64,000 nucleotides of DNA from Actinobacteria bacterium OV450 (GCA_001298555.1 LJCW01000346.1:54088-118087); one strand, 5' to 3'. Counted from the stretch's first letter, positions 12,517-20,390 are shown. Program-made: numbers and translations. Notes: generated by a model from the sequence alone, not told the origin.

Positions 12517-12586
12517 GCCCTGTCGTCAAACTCCCGTCGTCGCCCGGAGGGCGGCCGCGGGGCAGACGGCAGTTTGACGACAGGGC
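12517..12586. mobile_element. MITE-like inverted-repeat element, copy B (short form, 70 bp)
   Basis: Ends match copy A at 3498-3654: the left arm has CCTGTCGTCAAACTCCCGTC, and the right arm read in reverse has CCTGTCGTCAAACTGCCGTC. Relative to copy A about 87 bp of the middle are missing. Flanks are CTAG (12513-12516, containing the phosphatase stop codon) and CCAG (12587-12590). Its long stem could also work as a bidirectional terminator between two convergent genes. Confidence 0.65.
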
Positions 12587-12596
12587 CCAGCGGAGG

Positions 12597-13805
12597 CTAG
12601 AGGAACGTGCGGCCCTCGCCCCGGTACGTCGGGACGGTGGCCGTCACCCGGTCGCCCTCGACCAGGTGCAACGCCTCGAAGCGCTCGCACAGTTCCCCCG
12701 CCTTCGCGTGCCGGAACCAGACCCGGTCGCCGATCAGCAGATCGTCGGCCGGGCTGCCGAGCAGCGGCGTCTGCACCTCACCGGCCCCCTCCTGGGGGTC
12801 GTAGCGCAGGCCCTGCGGAAGGTACGGCTCGGGCAGCCGGTCCGTGCCGGCCGCGCCGGAGGCGGGGTACCCGCCCCCGAGGACGGTGACCACGCCGACA
12901 CCGGGACGGCGCACCACCGGCTGGGCGAACAGCGCCGCCGGACGGCCCCGGAACGAGGTGTAGTTGTCGAACAGCCGCGGCACGTAGAGACCCGACCCGG
13001 CGGCGATCTCGGTGACCGAGTCCTCGGCCGCGGTCTGCTGGACACTGCCGGTGCCGCCGCCGTTGACGAACTCCAGGTCCGGGACGACCGCGCGAACGGC
13101 CCGTACGGCCTCGGCGCGACGGGCCGCGAGCTCCCTGCGGGCGGCGGCCTGCATGAGCCGGATGGCGCGGGAGCGCAGCGGGCGTCCGGCGAGGGCGTCG
13201 CCGACCCCGGCGACGTGGCCCTCGTAACCCATGATCCCGACGACGCGGAACCCGGGCCGGGCGCGGACCGTACGGGCGAGTTCCGCGAGCCCGGCCGGAT
13301 CGCGCAGCGGCGAACGCCGGGCACCGACGCGCACCCGGCCGCCCAGGAGGTGGAGGGCCGTGTCGAGTTCGAGGCAGACGCGGACCTCCTGCGAACCGTC
13401 GCCGCTGCGGGACCGGTCGATCAGCTCCAGCTGGGCCGGGTCGTCGACCATGACGGTGATGGCCGCCGCCAGCTTCGGGTCCCCGGTGAGCTCCGCGAAA
13501 CCGGCGCGGTCGGCGGAGGGATAGGCCAGCAGCACGTCCTCGAACCCCGACCGGGCCAGCCAGACCGACTCGGCGAGCGTGTACGACATGATCCCGGCGA
13601 ACCCGGGCCGGGCGAGGACCCGTTCGAGGAGCGCACGGCAGCGGACGGACTTGCTCGCGACGCGGATCGGCTTGCCGCCGGCCCGGCGGACGAGATCGTC
13701 CGCGTTGGCGTCGAACGCGGCGAGATCGACGATGGCCAGGGGCGCGTCGAGGTGCGCGGTGGCCCGGTCGTAGCGGGCCCTGTCTCCACCGGCGGGAAGA
13801 TTCAT
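12597..13805 (-). CDS. PLP-dependent amino acid deaminase/aldolase (alanine racemase N-terminal fold)
   Basis: A 402-residue fold-type III PLP enzyme. The lysine segment IRVASKSVRC (about residue 50) corresponds to the PLP Schiff-base motif of D-threonine aldolase/D-serine dehydratase-type enzymes. VNGGGTGSVQ (about 250) fits the phosphate-binding glycine loop. The C-terminal part has the small beta-domain of this family with HAKAGELCERF. It probably acts on a D-hydroxy amino acid, with substrate unproven. The ATG at 13805 lacks a good ribosome-binding site. Upstream the frame stays open for 2 kb through low-complexity repeats, which I regard as non-coding. Confidence 0.85.
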   Translation of the reverse strand: MNLPAGGDRARYDRATAHLDAPLAIVDLAAFDANADDLVRRAGGKPIRVASKSVRCRALLERVLARPGFAGIMSYTLAESVWLARSGFEDVLLAYPSADRAGFAELTGDPKLAAAITVMVDDPAQLELIDRSRSGDGSQEVRVCLELDTALHLLGGRVRVGARRSPLRDPAGLAELARTVRARPGFRVVGIMGYEGHVAGVGDALAGRPLRSRAIRLMQAAARRELAARRAEAVRAVRAVVPDLEFVNGGGTGSVQQTAAEDSVTEIAAGSGLYVPRLFDNYTSFRGRPAALFAQPVVRRPGVGVVTVLGGGYPASGAAGTDRLPEPYLPQGLRYDPQEGAGEVQTPLLGSPADDLLIGDRVWFRHAKAGELCERFEALHLVEGDRVTATVPTYRGEGRTFL

Positions 13806-13869
13806 GGGCGGCAGCCTGCCAGATGCCCGTACCGGTGGGTAGGGGCCTACACCGCGTGCGCCCCCGAGC

Positions 13870-14545
13870 GCCCGCGCCCGGTCCCGCGCCCCACGGTGCC
13901 GCACGTGGGGGCCGCCACCCCGGGCCCCGCCCTCCGGGCCCGCAGGGTCCGCGATGCCGCACGGCGTCCGGGCCTGGCTCGCATGCCCGAACGGCCCGCG
14001 GTACCGCGCGCCCGTGGGGCGCCGCCCCGGCGCCCGGCCTCCGGTCCCCGCGCCTGGACGGGCCGCGGTGCCGCACGCCCGGCGGGCACCACCTCGGGCC
14101 CGGCCCGAGGACCCGCGCACGCGGGGCGCCGGTCCGGCGCCCGGGCCCGCACGGTGCGCGGTGCCGTACGCCCGTGGGGGGCCGGGTCCCCACGCCCGCA
14201 CGGCCCGCGGAGCCGCATGCCGCGAGGGCGTTACTCCGGGGCCCGGGTCCCGGTCCCTGCGCCTGGACGACCTACGGTGCCGCGCGCCCGCGGGCCATCT
14301 GGGCCCCGGGCCGGCCCCTGGGCCTGACGGCCCGCGGGCGCCAGGCGGCCCCGCCCTCGGGGCCCGAATGGCTCGTGGTGCCGCAAACCAGGGGGCGTCA
14401 CCCTGGCCCCCGGGCCCGGGTCCCCGCGTGGACGGCCCGCGGTGCCGCACGCCGCGGGCGCCGCCCCGGCCCCCGGCCCGGCCCCCACGCCCGAGCGGCC
14501 CGCGGAACCGCATGCCCGCGGGGCGCCGGTCCGGCGCCGGGGTCA
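13870..14545. repeat. Degenerate tandem repeat, unit about 60 bp
   Basis: Ten copies of a core like GCCCGCGGTGCCGCACGCCC occur at roughly 13890, 13951, 13996, 14062, 14155, 14205, 14268, 14376, 14436 and 14498. Most intervals are near 60 bp. Between cores a CCGGGTCCCCGCGCCTGGAC-like segment recurs. Confidence 0.65.
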
Positions 14546-14819
14546 GAGTGTTGATCCTCGCCGCGCTCCAGGAAGTGGGCGGAGTCCCTGGCCGGCTCTT
14601 TCGGGTCTTGCCGGTTGGGCCCGCGTCGTCGGTGCCGTGCGCGGGAAGGCGGAGGGGCTCCCGGGTATCGGGCGTACCCGGGTGCCTCGACGACGCCGTG
14701 AGGGGCGGTGCCGGGCAGCGCGGGTCGGGTAGCACCTCCCAGCGGTGGCCGGGGGAGAAGCGGCCCGGGCCGGTGGGCGGGCCGCCGAGCCGGCCCCCCC
14801 GCACGGGGCCGCCGGGCCC

Positions 14820-15115
14820 GCCCTCCGGCACCGGGCCGCCGGGCCTGCCCCCGGCATGGGCCCCCAGGCCCGCCCCGGCATGGACCCCCGGGCCCGCCCT
14901 GGCACGGGCTCCGGGCTCGCCCCCGGCATGGGGCCTCGGGCCTGTCCCCCGGCACGGACCCCGCGGCCCCGCCCCCGGCACCGAGCCGCCGGGCCCGCCC
15001 CCGGCACGGGCTCCCAGGCCCGCCCCCGGCACCGGACCCCCGGGCCCGCCCCCGGCACCGGGCCGCCGGGTCTGCCCCCGGCACGAGCCCCCAGGCCCGT
15101 CCCCGGCACGACCCC
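14820..15115. repeat. Tandem repeat, unit 24-27 bp, about 12 copies
   Basis: Units of the type CCCCCGGCACGGG followed by CYCCSRGGCCCG are repeated about twelve times. The spacing wavers between 24 and 27 bp, so no single reading frame is preserved across the array. Confidence 0.75.
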
Positions 15116-15218
15116 GGGCCGGCGGGGTTCGGGGTGGTGTGCGGCGGCCCGGGGCGTGGGGTGGGGGCGCGTAGAGTACGGGCAGGCAGCCGTACGGAAC
15201 GGGGGGCGGAGCCGCCGG

Positions 15219-15980
15219 ATGACCACGTCTACACCGCAGACCGCGGTCCTGGCCGCGCCCGCGCCCGAATCCGTACCGGCCCGCCGGACCCTCGCCGCCG
15301 CACTGTGCGCCCTGCTCGGAGCGGGGCTCATCGGCGGAGCCGGCATCGGCGGCTGGGTCGAACAGCGCGCCGCCCACCAGCCCCTGGCCGCCGACGCCGC
15401 CTACCGCAAAGCCGCCTCGCTCTGGCGCGCGACCCCCGTCGACACCCTGTTCCCGCCCGTCCTGAACGGCGCCGACGCCGGCCCGGGCGGAGCCGACCGG
15501 ACGTGGACCCGGGTCGCCCTCGCCCCCGACGCCGACTGCGGACCCGCGCTCGCCGCGGACTGGCGGGCGGCCCTCGCCGCCACCGGCTGCACCCGCGTCC
15601 TGCGCGCCACCTACACCGACGCCACCCGCAGCTCCCTCGTCACCGTCGGCCTGGTCTTCACCCCCGCCGACGCCCCGGCGATGGCGGCCCTGCGCGGACG
15701 CCTCACCGCCCCGCCCGGCTACGGCTTCGCCGACAGCCAGCGCGCCGCGTGGACCGCGTCCGTGCCGGCCGAGGCCCCCGTCGTGGTCTACGCCGTCTCC
15801 GCCTTCACCGACGGCCGCACCCTGGACGCCCCCCGCCCCGCCGAGGACGCGATGCGCAAGGACGCCACCGGAGCCGTCGCCCAGGCGGGCCTCGGCCACG
15901 AGGCCAAAGCCGTCGCGGACCGGACGGAGCGCACCCTACGCACCCTCGCCGCACCGCCCGCCCCGTCCGGGACCCGGTGA
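15219..15980 (+). CDS. Membrane-anchored protein of unknown function, partner of mycosin
   Basis: A 253-residue protein with one N-terminal membrane span (LAAALCALLGAGLIGGAGIG, about residues 27-46), a short cytoplasmic tail and an outside domain rich in Ala/Thr/Asp with two cysteines. I recognise no family. The ATG at 15219 follows a GGGGGCGGAG run. Its stop overlaps the next start by 4 bp (GTGA), so it is translationally coupled to the mycosin-like protease and probably works with it at the membrane. Confidence 0.75.
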   Translation: MTTSTPQTAVLAAPAPESVPARRTLAAALCALLGAGLIGGAGIGGWVEQRAAHQPLAADAAYRKAASLWRATPVDTLFPPVLNGADAGPGGADRTWTRVALAPDADCGPALAADWRAALAATGCTRVLRATYTDATRSSLVTVGLVFTPADAPAMAALRGRLTAPPGYGFADSQRAAWTASVPAEAPVVVYAVSAFTDGRTLDAPRPAEDAMRKDATGAVAQAGLGHEAKAVADRTERTLRTLAAPPAPSGTR

Positions 15981-17161
15981 GCCGGGCCCGGGCCGCCGCG
16001 GCCCTCGCCCTCGGTGCACTGCTCGTCGGAGCCACCGCGCCCCCGGCCGCCGCCGACGCCATCCGCGACCGCCAGTGGGGCCTGACGGCTCTGCGCGCCG
16101 AGGAGGCCTGGGGCATCACCCAGGGCGAGGGGGTCACCGTCGCCGTCCTCGACACCGGGGTCGACGCCACCCACCCCGACCTGGCCGGCCAGGTCCTCGA
16201 CGGCACCGACCTCATCGGCATGGGGGCCGGCCGCGGCGACCGCGCCTGGGCCCGGCACGGCACGGCCATGGCCGGGATCATCGCCGGGCACGGCCACGGC
16301 CCGGGCCGCCGCCAGGGCGTCCTCGGCATCGCGCCGAAGGCGAAGGTCCTCCCCGTCCGCGTGATCCTGGAGGAGGGCGACCCCGGCCGGGCCAAGGCCC
16401 GCGAGAGCAAGGGCGGCGCCCTCGCCGACGGCATCCGCTGGGCCGCCGACCACGGCGCCGACGTGATCAACCTCTCCCTCGGCGACGACAGCGACTCCGC
16501 CCACCACGAGGCGGGCGAGGACGAGGCCGTCCAGTACGCCCTCGCCAAGGGCGTGGTCGTCGTCGCCTCCGCGGGCAACGGCGGCCGGGTGGGCGACCAC
16601 GCCTCCTACCCGGCGGCCTACCCCGGGGTCATCGCCGTCACCGCCGTCGACCGCGGCGGCCGGAAGGCCGCCTTCTCCACCCGCAGCTGGTACGCCACCG
16701 TCAGCGCCCCCGGCGTCGACGTCGTCATCGCCGACCCCGACCGCTCCTACTACGAGGGCTGGGGCACCAGCGCCGCCTCGGCGTTCGTCTCGGGCGCGGT
16801 GGCCCTCGTCAAGGCCGCGCACCCGGACCTGTCCCCGGCCCAGATCAAGAGACTGCTGGAGGAGACGGCCTCGGACGCCCCGCCCGGTGGCCGCGACGAC
16901 GCCCGCGGCCACGGGCTGGTCGACCCCGTGGCCGCCCTGCAGACCGCCGACACGCTGCGGGGCGAGCCCGCGCTGCCGGCACCCGTCGCGGCCGCGCAGC
17001 AGTACTTCGGCCCCGGCCCCGAGCCCGTCCGCACGGCCGGTCACGGCACCCGCCTCGGTGCCCCGGCGGCCGCGGCCGCCGGGCTGGCCCTGCTGGTCCT
17101 GGCCGCCGTACTGGCCCGGCGCCCGCGAGGGGCACGACGGGACCGGGATAGGGTCGGGTAA
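15977..17161 (+). CDS. S8 subtilisin-like serine protease, mycosin type (type VII secretion-associated)
   Basis: A 394-residue exported protease. Signal peptide at 1-26 ends ATAPPAAADA. Catalytic Asp is in VAVLDTGVDATHPDL, His in RHGTAMAGIIAGHG, and Ser in GTSAASAFVSGAVAL. Near the C-terminus a single span (AAAAGLALLVLAAVLA) is followed by an Arg-rich tail, the topology of mycosins, which are membrane-anchored and help type VII (ESX) secretion. No EccC, EccD, EccB or WXG100 gene is near, so it is an orphan here. GTG start overlapping the preceding stop; next gene begins 2 bp later. Confidence 0.88.
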   Translation: MSRARAAAALALGALLVGATAPPAAADAIRDRQWGLTALRAEEAWGITQGEGVTVAVLDTGVDATHPDLAGQVLDGTDLIGMGAGRGDRAWARHGTAMAGIIAGHGHGPGRRQGVLGIAPKAKVLPVRVILEEGDPGRAKARESKGGALADGIRWAADHGADVINLSLGDDSDSAHHEAGEDEAVQYALAKGVVVVASAGNGGRVGDHASYPAAYPGVIAVTAVDRGGRKAAFSTRSWYATVSAPGVDVVIADPDRSYYEGWGTSAASAFVSGAVALVKAAHPDLSPAQIKRLLEETASDAPPGGRDDARGHGLVDPVAALQTADTLRGEPALPAPVAAAQQYFGPGPEPVRTAGHGTRLGAPAAAAAGLALLVLAAVLARRPRGARRDRDRVG

Positions 17162-17163
17162 CT

Positions 17164-17904
17164 GTGGCGAACAAAAACATTCCCGACCCCGGCTACTCCG
17201 ACGACGACGGCTCCGCCGACCCCCGGCTGAGTGCGGCCCTGGCCGCCTGGTCCGAAGACCGGGCGAAGGAGCCCGAGGTGCTGGCCGCCCTCAAGGGCGC
17301 CCGCCTGCTGGTCCCGGTCGTCGCCGTCCTCGGCGAGGTCGAGACCGACCCGGAGACCGGCCTCAAGCGCGAGAAGACCAGCGACATGGCCGTCCCGACC
17401 CTGCGGGCGGGCGACCGGCGGGCCCTGCCCGCGTTCACCTCGACCGCCTCGCTGGCGCTGTGGGACCCGGCGGCCCGCCCCGTGGCCGTTCCGCTGCACC
17501 AGGCCCTGGCGGCCGCCGCGCACGAGAAGGCCGACACCGTGGTCCTGGACCTGGCCGGCCCCGTCACCTACCAGCTCACCGGCCCCGCGCTGCTCGCGCT
17601 GGCCGAGGGCCGCACCGACGCCGGCCCCCTGGCCGACCCCGCGGTCCGGGAGGCCGTACGCGCCGCCGTGGCGGCCGAGCCGGCCGTGCTCCGCGCCCAC
17701 CTGGGCCCGGGCGGGGCCGACTCCGACGGCACGCTCGCGATCGTGCTCTCCGACGGTGAGCAGGCCCACACCGCGGCCCGCCGCGTCGCCGAAGCGCTGG
17801 CCGCCGACGAGACGCTGCGGGCCCGCCTGGTGCGCGGACTGGACCTGGCCCTGCTCCCCACGGAGGCCGCGGCCCCGGCCGGAGAGCCGCTCTTCACCCG
17901 CTGA
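17164..17904 (+). CDS. SseB-family protein
   Basis: A 246-residue cytoplasmic protein with an SseB N-terminal-type domain. DPRLSAALAAW, ALKGARLLVPVVAVLGE, MAVPTLRAGDRRALPAFTST and DTVVLDLAGPVTYQL occur in the order seen in the family. These are widespread in streptomycetes and of unknown biochemical role. The GTG start lies 2 bp after the mycosin stop and lacks a clear ribosome-binding site. TAGGGT nine bases upstream could instead drive a near-leaderless transcript, or it may be coupled to the mycosin gene. Confidence 0.82.
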   Translation: MANKNIPDPGYSDDDGSADPRLSAALAAWSEDRAKEPEVLAALKGARLLVPVVAVLGEVETDPETGLKREKTSDMAVPTLRAGDRRALPAFTSTASLALWDPAARPVAVPLHQALAAAAHEKADTVVLDLAGPVTYQLTGPALLALAEGRTDAGPLADPAVREAVRAAVAAEPAVLRAHLGPGGADSDGTLAIVLSDGEQAHTAARRVAEALAADETLRARLVRGLDLALLPTEAAAPAGEPLFTR

Positions 17905-17963
17905 GCCGCAGCCGCCCCACGGGGCGTTGGCGCGGGCGATGAGAGAAGGTGCGCACGAGAGAA

Positions 17964-17986
17964 GGGCCGGGGCAGCGCCCCGGCCC
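17964..17986. terminator. Bidirectional hairpin terminator between convergent genes
   Basis: GGGCCGGGGC and GCCCCGGCCC form a perfect 10-bp stem around a 3-base loop, 60 bp after the SseB-family stop and 33 bp past the 3' end of the convergent DUF1844 gene. Confidence 0.8.
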
Positions 17987-18018
17987 CTCCGCGTACCGTC
18001 CCGATCAGGTCCCGCGGC

Positions 18019-18405
18019 TCAGCCGAAGACCGGACCCGTGAACTTCTCGCCCGGACCCTGGCCCGGCTCGTCCGGCACGATCGAGGCCTCGCGGAAGGCG
18101 AGCTGGAGCGACTTCAGGCCGTCGCGCAGCGGGGCCGCGTGGAAGGAGCTGATCTCGGTGGCGCTCGCCGTGACCAGGCCAGCCAGGGCCGTGATCAGCT
18201 TGCGGGCCTCGTCGAGGTCCTTGTGCTCGGAGTCCGGCTTGTCCAGGCCCAGGTTGACCGCCGCGGCGCTCAGCAGGTGCACGGCCACCGTGGTGATCAC
18301 CTCGACGGCGGGCACGTCCGCGATGTCGCGGGTCATGGCGTCGTAGTCGGGAGCGTCCGGCGTGGCGCCGGCCTCGGTGGCGGGGGTGGGGGTCGCGTCA
18401 GTCAT
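18019..18405 (-). CDS. DUF1844-family protein
   Basis: A 128-residue protein. A flexible Thr/Pro/Ala N-terminus of about 25 residues leads into the helical DUF1844 core (VITTVAVHLLSAAAVNLGL, then DLDEARKLITALAGLV). The function is unknown; the gene is commonly found next to infC in streptomycetes. TATCGT lies 7 bases upstream of the ATG, so the mRNA is probably leaderless. It is divergent from the infC leader. Confidence 0.85.
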   Translation of the reverse strand: MTDATPTPATEAGATPDAPDYDAMTRDIADVPAVEVITTVAVHLLSAAAVNLGLDKPDSEHKDLDEARKLITALAGLVTASATEISSFHAAPLRDGLKSLQLAFREASIVPDEPGQGPGEKFTGPVFG

Positions 18406-18503
18406 GCCTCACACGATAAGCCGGGCCGCGCGGGCCGCCGACCTGCCCCCGGCGGGGTGCCCGCCGGGCAGCGGCCCCTGTGCTGCGCGGGACGGCCGCC
18501 GGG

Positions 18504-18532
18504 TGAGCGGGCCCGGCGCGGAATGCTATATT
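18504..18532 (+). promoter_or_regulatory. Candidate promoter of the infC-rpmI-rplT operon
   Basis: TATATT at 18527-18532 is a very good -10 element. The hexamer 17 bp upstream (TGAGCG) is a poor -35. This would place the transcript start near 18540 and give infC a leader of about 290 bases. Confidence 0.5.
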
Positions 18533-18636
18533 GGGCTGAAGACCGGCCGGAGACGCATGTCCCCGGCCCACAAGTGGAGGCTCCGTTCTCCCACCCGACC
18601 ACCCTCCGGGGCGGCGGGTCACCGGTCAGGCGGCAT

Positions 18637-18659
18637 CCATCGTTCCGTACGGACGATGG
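18637..18659 (+). promoter_or_regulatory. Hairpin in the infC leader
   Basis: CCATCGT pairs with ACGATGG over 7 bp, and CCG/CGG inside extends the stem past a bulged T. It lies 57 bases before the leader terminator and may take part in leader regulation. Confidence 0.5.
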
Positions 18660-18716
18660 AAAGCTGCCCGAGTTTGCGCCCCGCGATCACATGCGGCGGT
18701 GCTCCGGTTGTATTGG

Positions 18717-18746
18717 AGCCCCTGCCTGTGCCCGGCGGGGCTTTTT
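18717..18746 (+). terminator. Intrinsic terminator (attenuator) inside the infC leader
   Basis: AGCCCC pairs with GGGGCT around a 14-base loop and is followed by a run of five T residues, a rare classical terminator for Streptomyces. It lies about 85 bases upstream of the infC start and about 180 bases downstream of the candidate start of transcription. Premature termination controlled by ribosomal or factor levels is therefore likely. Confidence 0.8.
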
Positions 18747-18830
18747 CGTGTTCCGCCGCGGTCGGTCTGACGACACAAGACGTCAGCGGCTGTCTGCCAG
18801 ACAGTCGTGTGGTGCTACCGAGGAGGATCC

Positions 18831-19538
18831 ATCAGCACCGAGCCCCGCATCAACGATCGGATTCGTGTCCCTGAGGTGCGACTCGTCGGTCCCAGCGGCG
18901 AACAGGTGGGCATCGTCCCGCTTGCGAAGGCGCTTGAGCTCGCGCAGGAGTACGACCTGGACCTGGTCGAGGTCGCGGCGTCTGCACGCCCGCCGGTCTG
19001 CAAGCTCATGGACTACGGCAAGTTCAAGTACGAGTCGGCCATGAAGGCCCGTGAGGCGCGCAAGAACCAGGCGCACACGGTCATCAAGGAAATGAAGCTC
19101 CGGCCGAAGATCGACCCGCACGACTATGACACCAAGAAGGGTCACGTCGTTCGGTTCCTCAAGCAGGGCGACAAGGTCAAGATCACGATCATGTTCCGTG
19201 GTCGCGAGCAGTCCCGGCCGGAACTCGGCTACCGACTGCTGCAGCGTCTCGCTTCGGACGTCGAGGAGCTCGGCTTCATCGAGTCGAACCCGAAGCAGGA
19301 CGGCCGAAACATGATCATGGTCCTCGGTCCGCACAAGAAGAAGACCGAGGCGATGGCCGAAGCCCGCGAGGCGCAGGCCGCCCGCAAGGCCGAGCGCCAG
19401 GGTGTCGCCGCCGACGAGGCTCCTTCCGAGGAAGCCCCCGTCGAGGAGGGCACCGAGGTCGCCTCTGCCGAGGCCACCGAGGACGCCTCTGCCGAGGCCA
19501 CCGAGGACGCCTCTCCCGAGGCACCGGCCGAGGCCTGA
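18831..19538 (+). CDS. infC: Translation initiation factor IF-3
   Basis: A 235-residue IF-3 binding the 30S subunit and proofreading initiation. N-domain (INDRIRVPEVRLVGPSGEQ, about 5-75), basic linker, C-domain (KGHVVRFLKQGDKVKITIMF and GRNMIMVLGPH), then an acidic Ala/Glu tail of about 50 residues containing an exact 24-bp tandem repeat. Start choice: AGGAGG at 18821-18826 is followed by ATC at 18831, and the family homology begins there. The in-frame GTG at 18807 would put the ribosome-binding site inside the coding region. An AUC start parallels the AUU start of E. coli infC, which allows IF-3 to repress itself. First gene of infC-rpmI-rplT. Confidence 0.93.
   Translation: MSTEPRINDRIRVPEVRLVGPSGEQVGIVPLAKALELAQEYDLDLVEVAASARPPVCKLMDYGKFKYESAMKAREARKNQAHTVIKEMKLRPKIDPHDYDTKKGHVVRFLKQGDKVKITIMFRGREQSRPELGYRLLQRLASDVEELGFIESNPKQDGRNMIMVLGPHKKKTEAMAEAREAQAARKAERQGVAADEAPSEEAPVEEGTEVASAEATEDASAEATEDASPEAPAEA
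19461..19508 (+). repeat. Exact 24-bp tandem repeat in the infC tail
   Basis: Two identical 24-bp units, 19461-19484 and 19485-19508, encode ASAEATED twice. A third, diverged unit follows. Length is a multiple of three, so copy-number change would keep the frame. Confidence 0.9.
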
Positions 19539-19578
19539 TTCCGAGGCAGCCTGTCTCGGATCACCGACACAACATGAC

Positions 19579-19615
19579 GCCCCCGGGCGCCGGTCCCACC
19601 GGACCGGCTGGGGGC
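19579..19615 (+). promoter_or_regulatory. Strong hairpin between infC and rpmI
   Basis: GCCCCC pairs with GGGGGC and, after a small asymmetric bulge, GCCGGTCC pairs with GGACCGGC around a CACC loop. It lies 27 bases before rpmI, where L20 binds to repress the operon in other bacteria. Such a role here is inference. Confidence 0.55.
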
Positions 19616-19641
19616 GCCACCGACGAGGAGATAACGGCGCT

Positions 19642-19836
19642 ATGCCGAAGAACAAGACGCACAGCGGTACCAAGAAGCGCTTCAAGATCACCGGCTCCGG
19701 CAAGGTGCTCCGTGAGCGCGCCGGTAAGCGCCACCTGCTCGAGCACAAGTCGTCCCGTGTGACCCGCCGCCTCACCGGCAACGCGGAGATGGCTCCCGGC
19801 GACGCCGCGAAGATCAAGAAGCTTCTCGGCAAGTGA
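19642..19836 (+). CDS. rpmI: 50S ribosomal protein L35
   Basis: A 64-residue, very basic protein with the invariant MPKNKTHSGTKKRFKITGSG opening and a C-terminal KIKKLLGK. It is a late-assembling component of the large subunit. The ATG follows GAGGAG. Length is usual for the family. It is the second gene of infC-rpmI-rplT, with hairpins in both flanking spacers. Confidence 0.98.
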   Translation: MPKNKTHSGTKKRFKITGSGKVLRERAGKRHLLEHKSSRVTRRLTGNAEMAPGDAAKIKKLLGK

Positions 19837-19841
19837 CGTTC

Positions 19842-19865
19842 TCCGCTCCCCCTGCCGGGAGCGGA
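19842..19865 (+). promoter_or_regulatory. Hairpin between rpmI and rplT
   Basis: TCCGCTCCC pairs perfectly over 9 bp with GGGAGCGGA around a 6-base loop, starting 6 bases after the rpmI stop. It could stabilise or partially terminate the message. Confidence 0.5.
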
Positions 19866-19938
19866 CGTCAAGACCGGGACCCCATCTGAATTCGGGCCGT
19901 GTGAGGACACCCACGGCCCCGCTACAAGGAGTTAAAAA

Positions 19939-20331
19939 GTGGCACGCGTCAAGCGGGCAGTAAACGCCCACAAGAAGCGCCGGGCGATCCTCGAGGCGGC
20001 CTCCGGCTACCGCGGTCAGCGTTCGCGCCTGTACCGCAAGGCCAAGGAGCAGGTCACCCACTCGCTGGTCTACAACTTCAACGACCGCAAGAAGCGCAAG
20101 GGCGACTTCCGTCAGCTGTGGATCCAGCGCATCAACGCCGCTGCCCGCCAGAACGGCATGACGTACAACCGCCTCATCCAGGGTCTGAAGGCCGCCAACA
20201 TCGAGGTGGACCGCAAGATCCTCGCGGAGCTGGCCGTCAACGACGCCAACGCTTTCGCCGCGCTCGTCGAGGTTGCGCAGAAGGCGCTTCCGGCCGACGT
20301 GAACGCCCCGAAGGCCCCCGCTGCCGCCTAA
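19939..20331 (+). CDS. rplT: 50S ribosomal protein L20
   Basis: A 130-residue L20 with the standard opening ARVKRAVNAHKKRRAILEAA, the long basic helix, and the globular RNA-binding part (NRLIQGLKAANIEVDRKILA). It binds 23S rRNA early in assembly and in several bacteria represses its own operon. GTG start preceded by AAGGAG. Third and last gene of the operon, followed by a strong hairpin terminator. Confidence 0.98.
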   Translation: MARVKRAVNAHKKRRAILEAASGYRGQRSRLYRKAKEQVTHSLVYNFNDRKKRKGDFRQLWIQRINAAARQNGMTYNRLIQGLKAANIEVDRKILAELAVNDANAFAALVEVAQKALPADVNAPKAPAAA

Positions 20332-20357
20332 GCAGCAAGCCCTTCACAGGCTTCAGC

Positions 20358-20390
20358 CCGGACCCGCAGGCCCTGCGCCTGCGGGTCCGG
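20358..20390 (+). terminator. Terminator of the infC operon
   Basis: CCGGACCCGCAGG pairs perfectly over 13 bp with CCTGCGGGTCCGG around a 7-base loop, 27 bases after the rplT stop. Confidence 0.85.

Larger units (their letters stand above)
13806..15218. other. 1.4-kb repeat-rich intergenic region without a credible gene
   Basis: Both strands keep long open frames because of the extreme GC content, but every translation is Gly/Pro/Ala/Arg-rich. None begins behind a convincing ribosome-binding site or shows a domain. Most of the stretch is made of two arrays of degenerate repeats. A TAGAGT hexamer at 15171-15176 may be the -10 element of the gene at 15219. Confidence 0.6.

Noticed and set aside
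13806..15899. Collagen-like Gly/Pro-rich upstream extension of the PLP aldolase on the minus strand
   Set aside because: It is the reverse strand of degenerate repeats whose spacing does not keep a frame, and it overlaps the first part of the gene at 15219.
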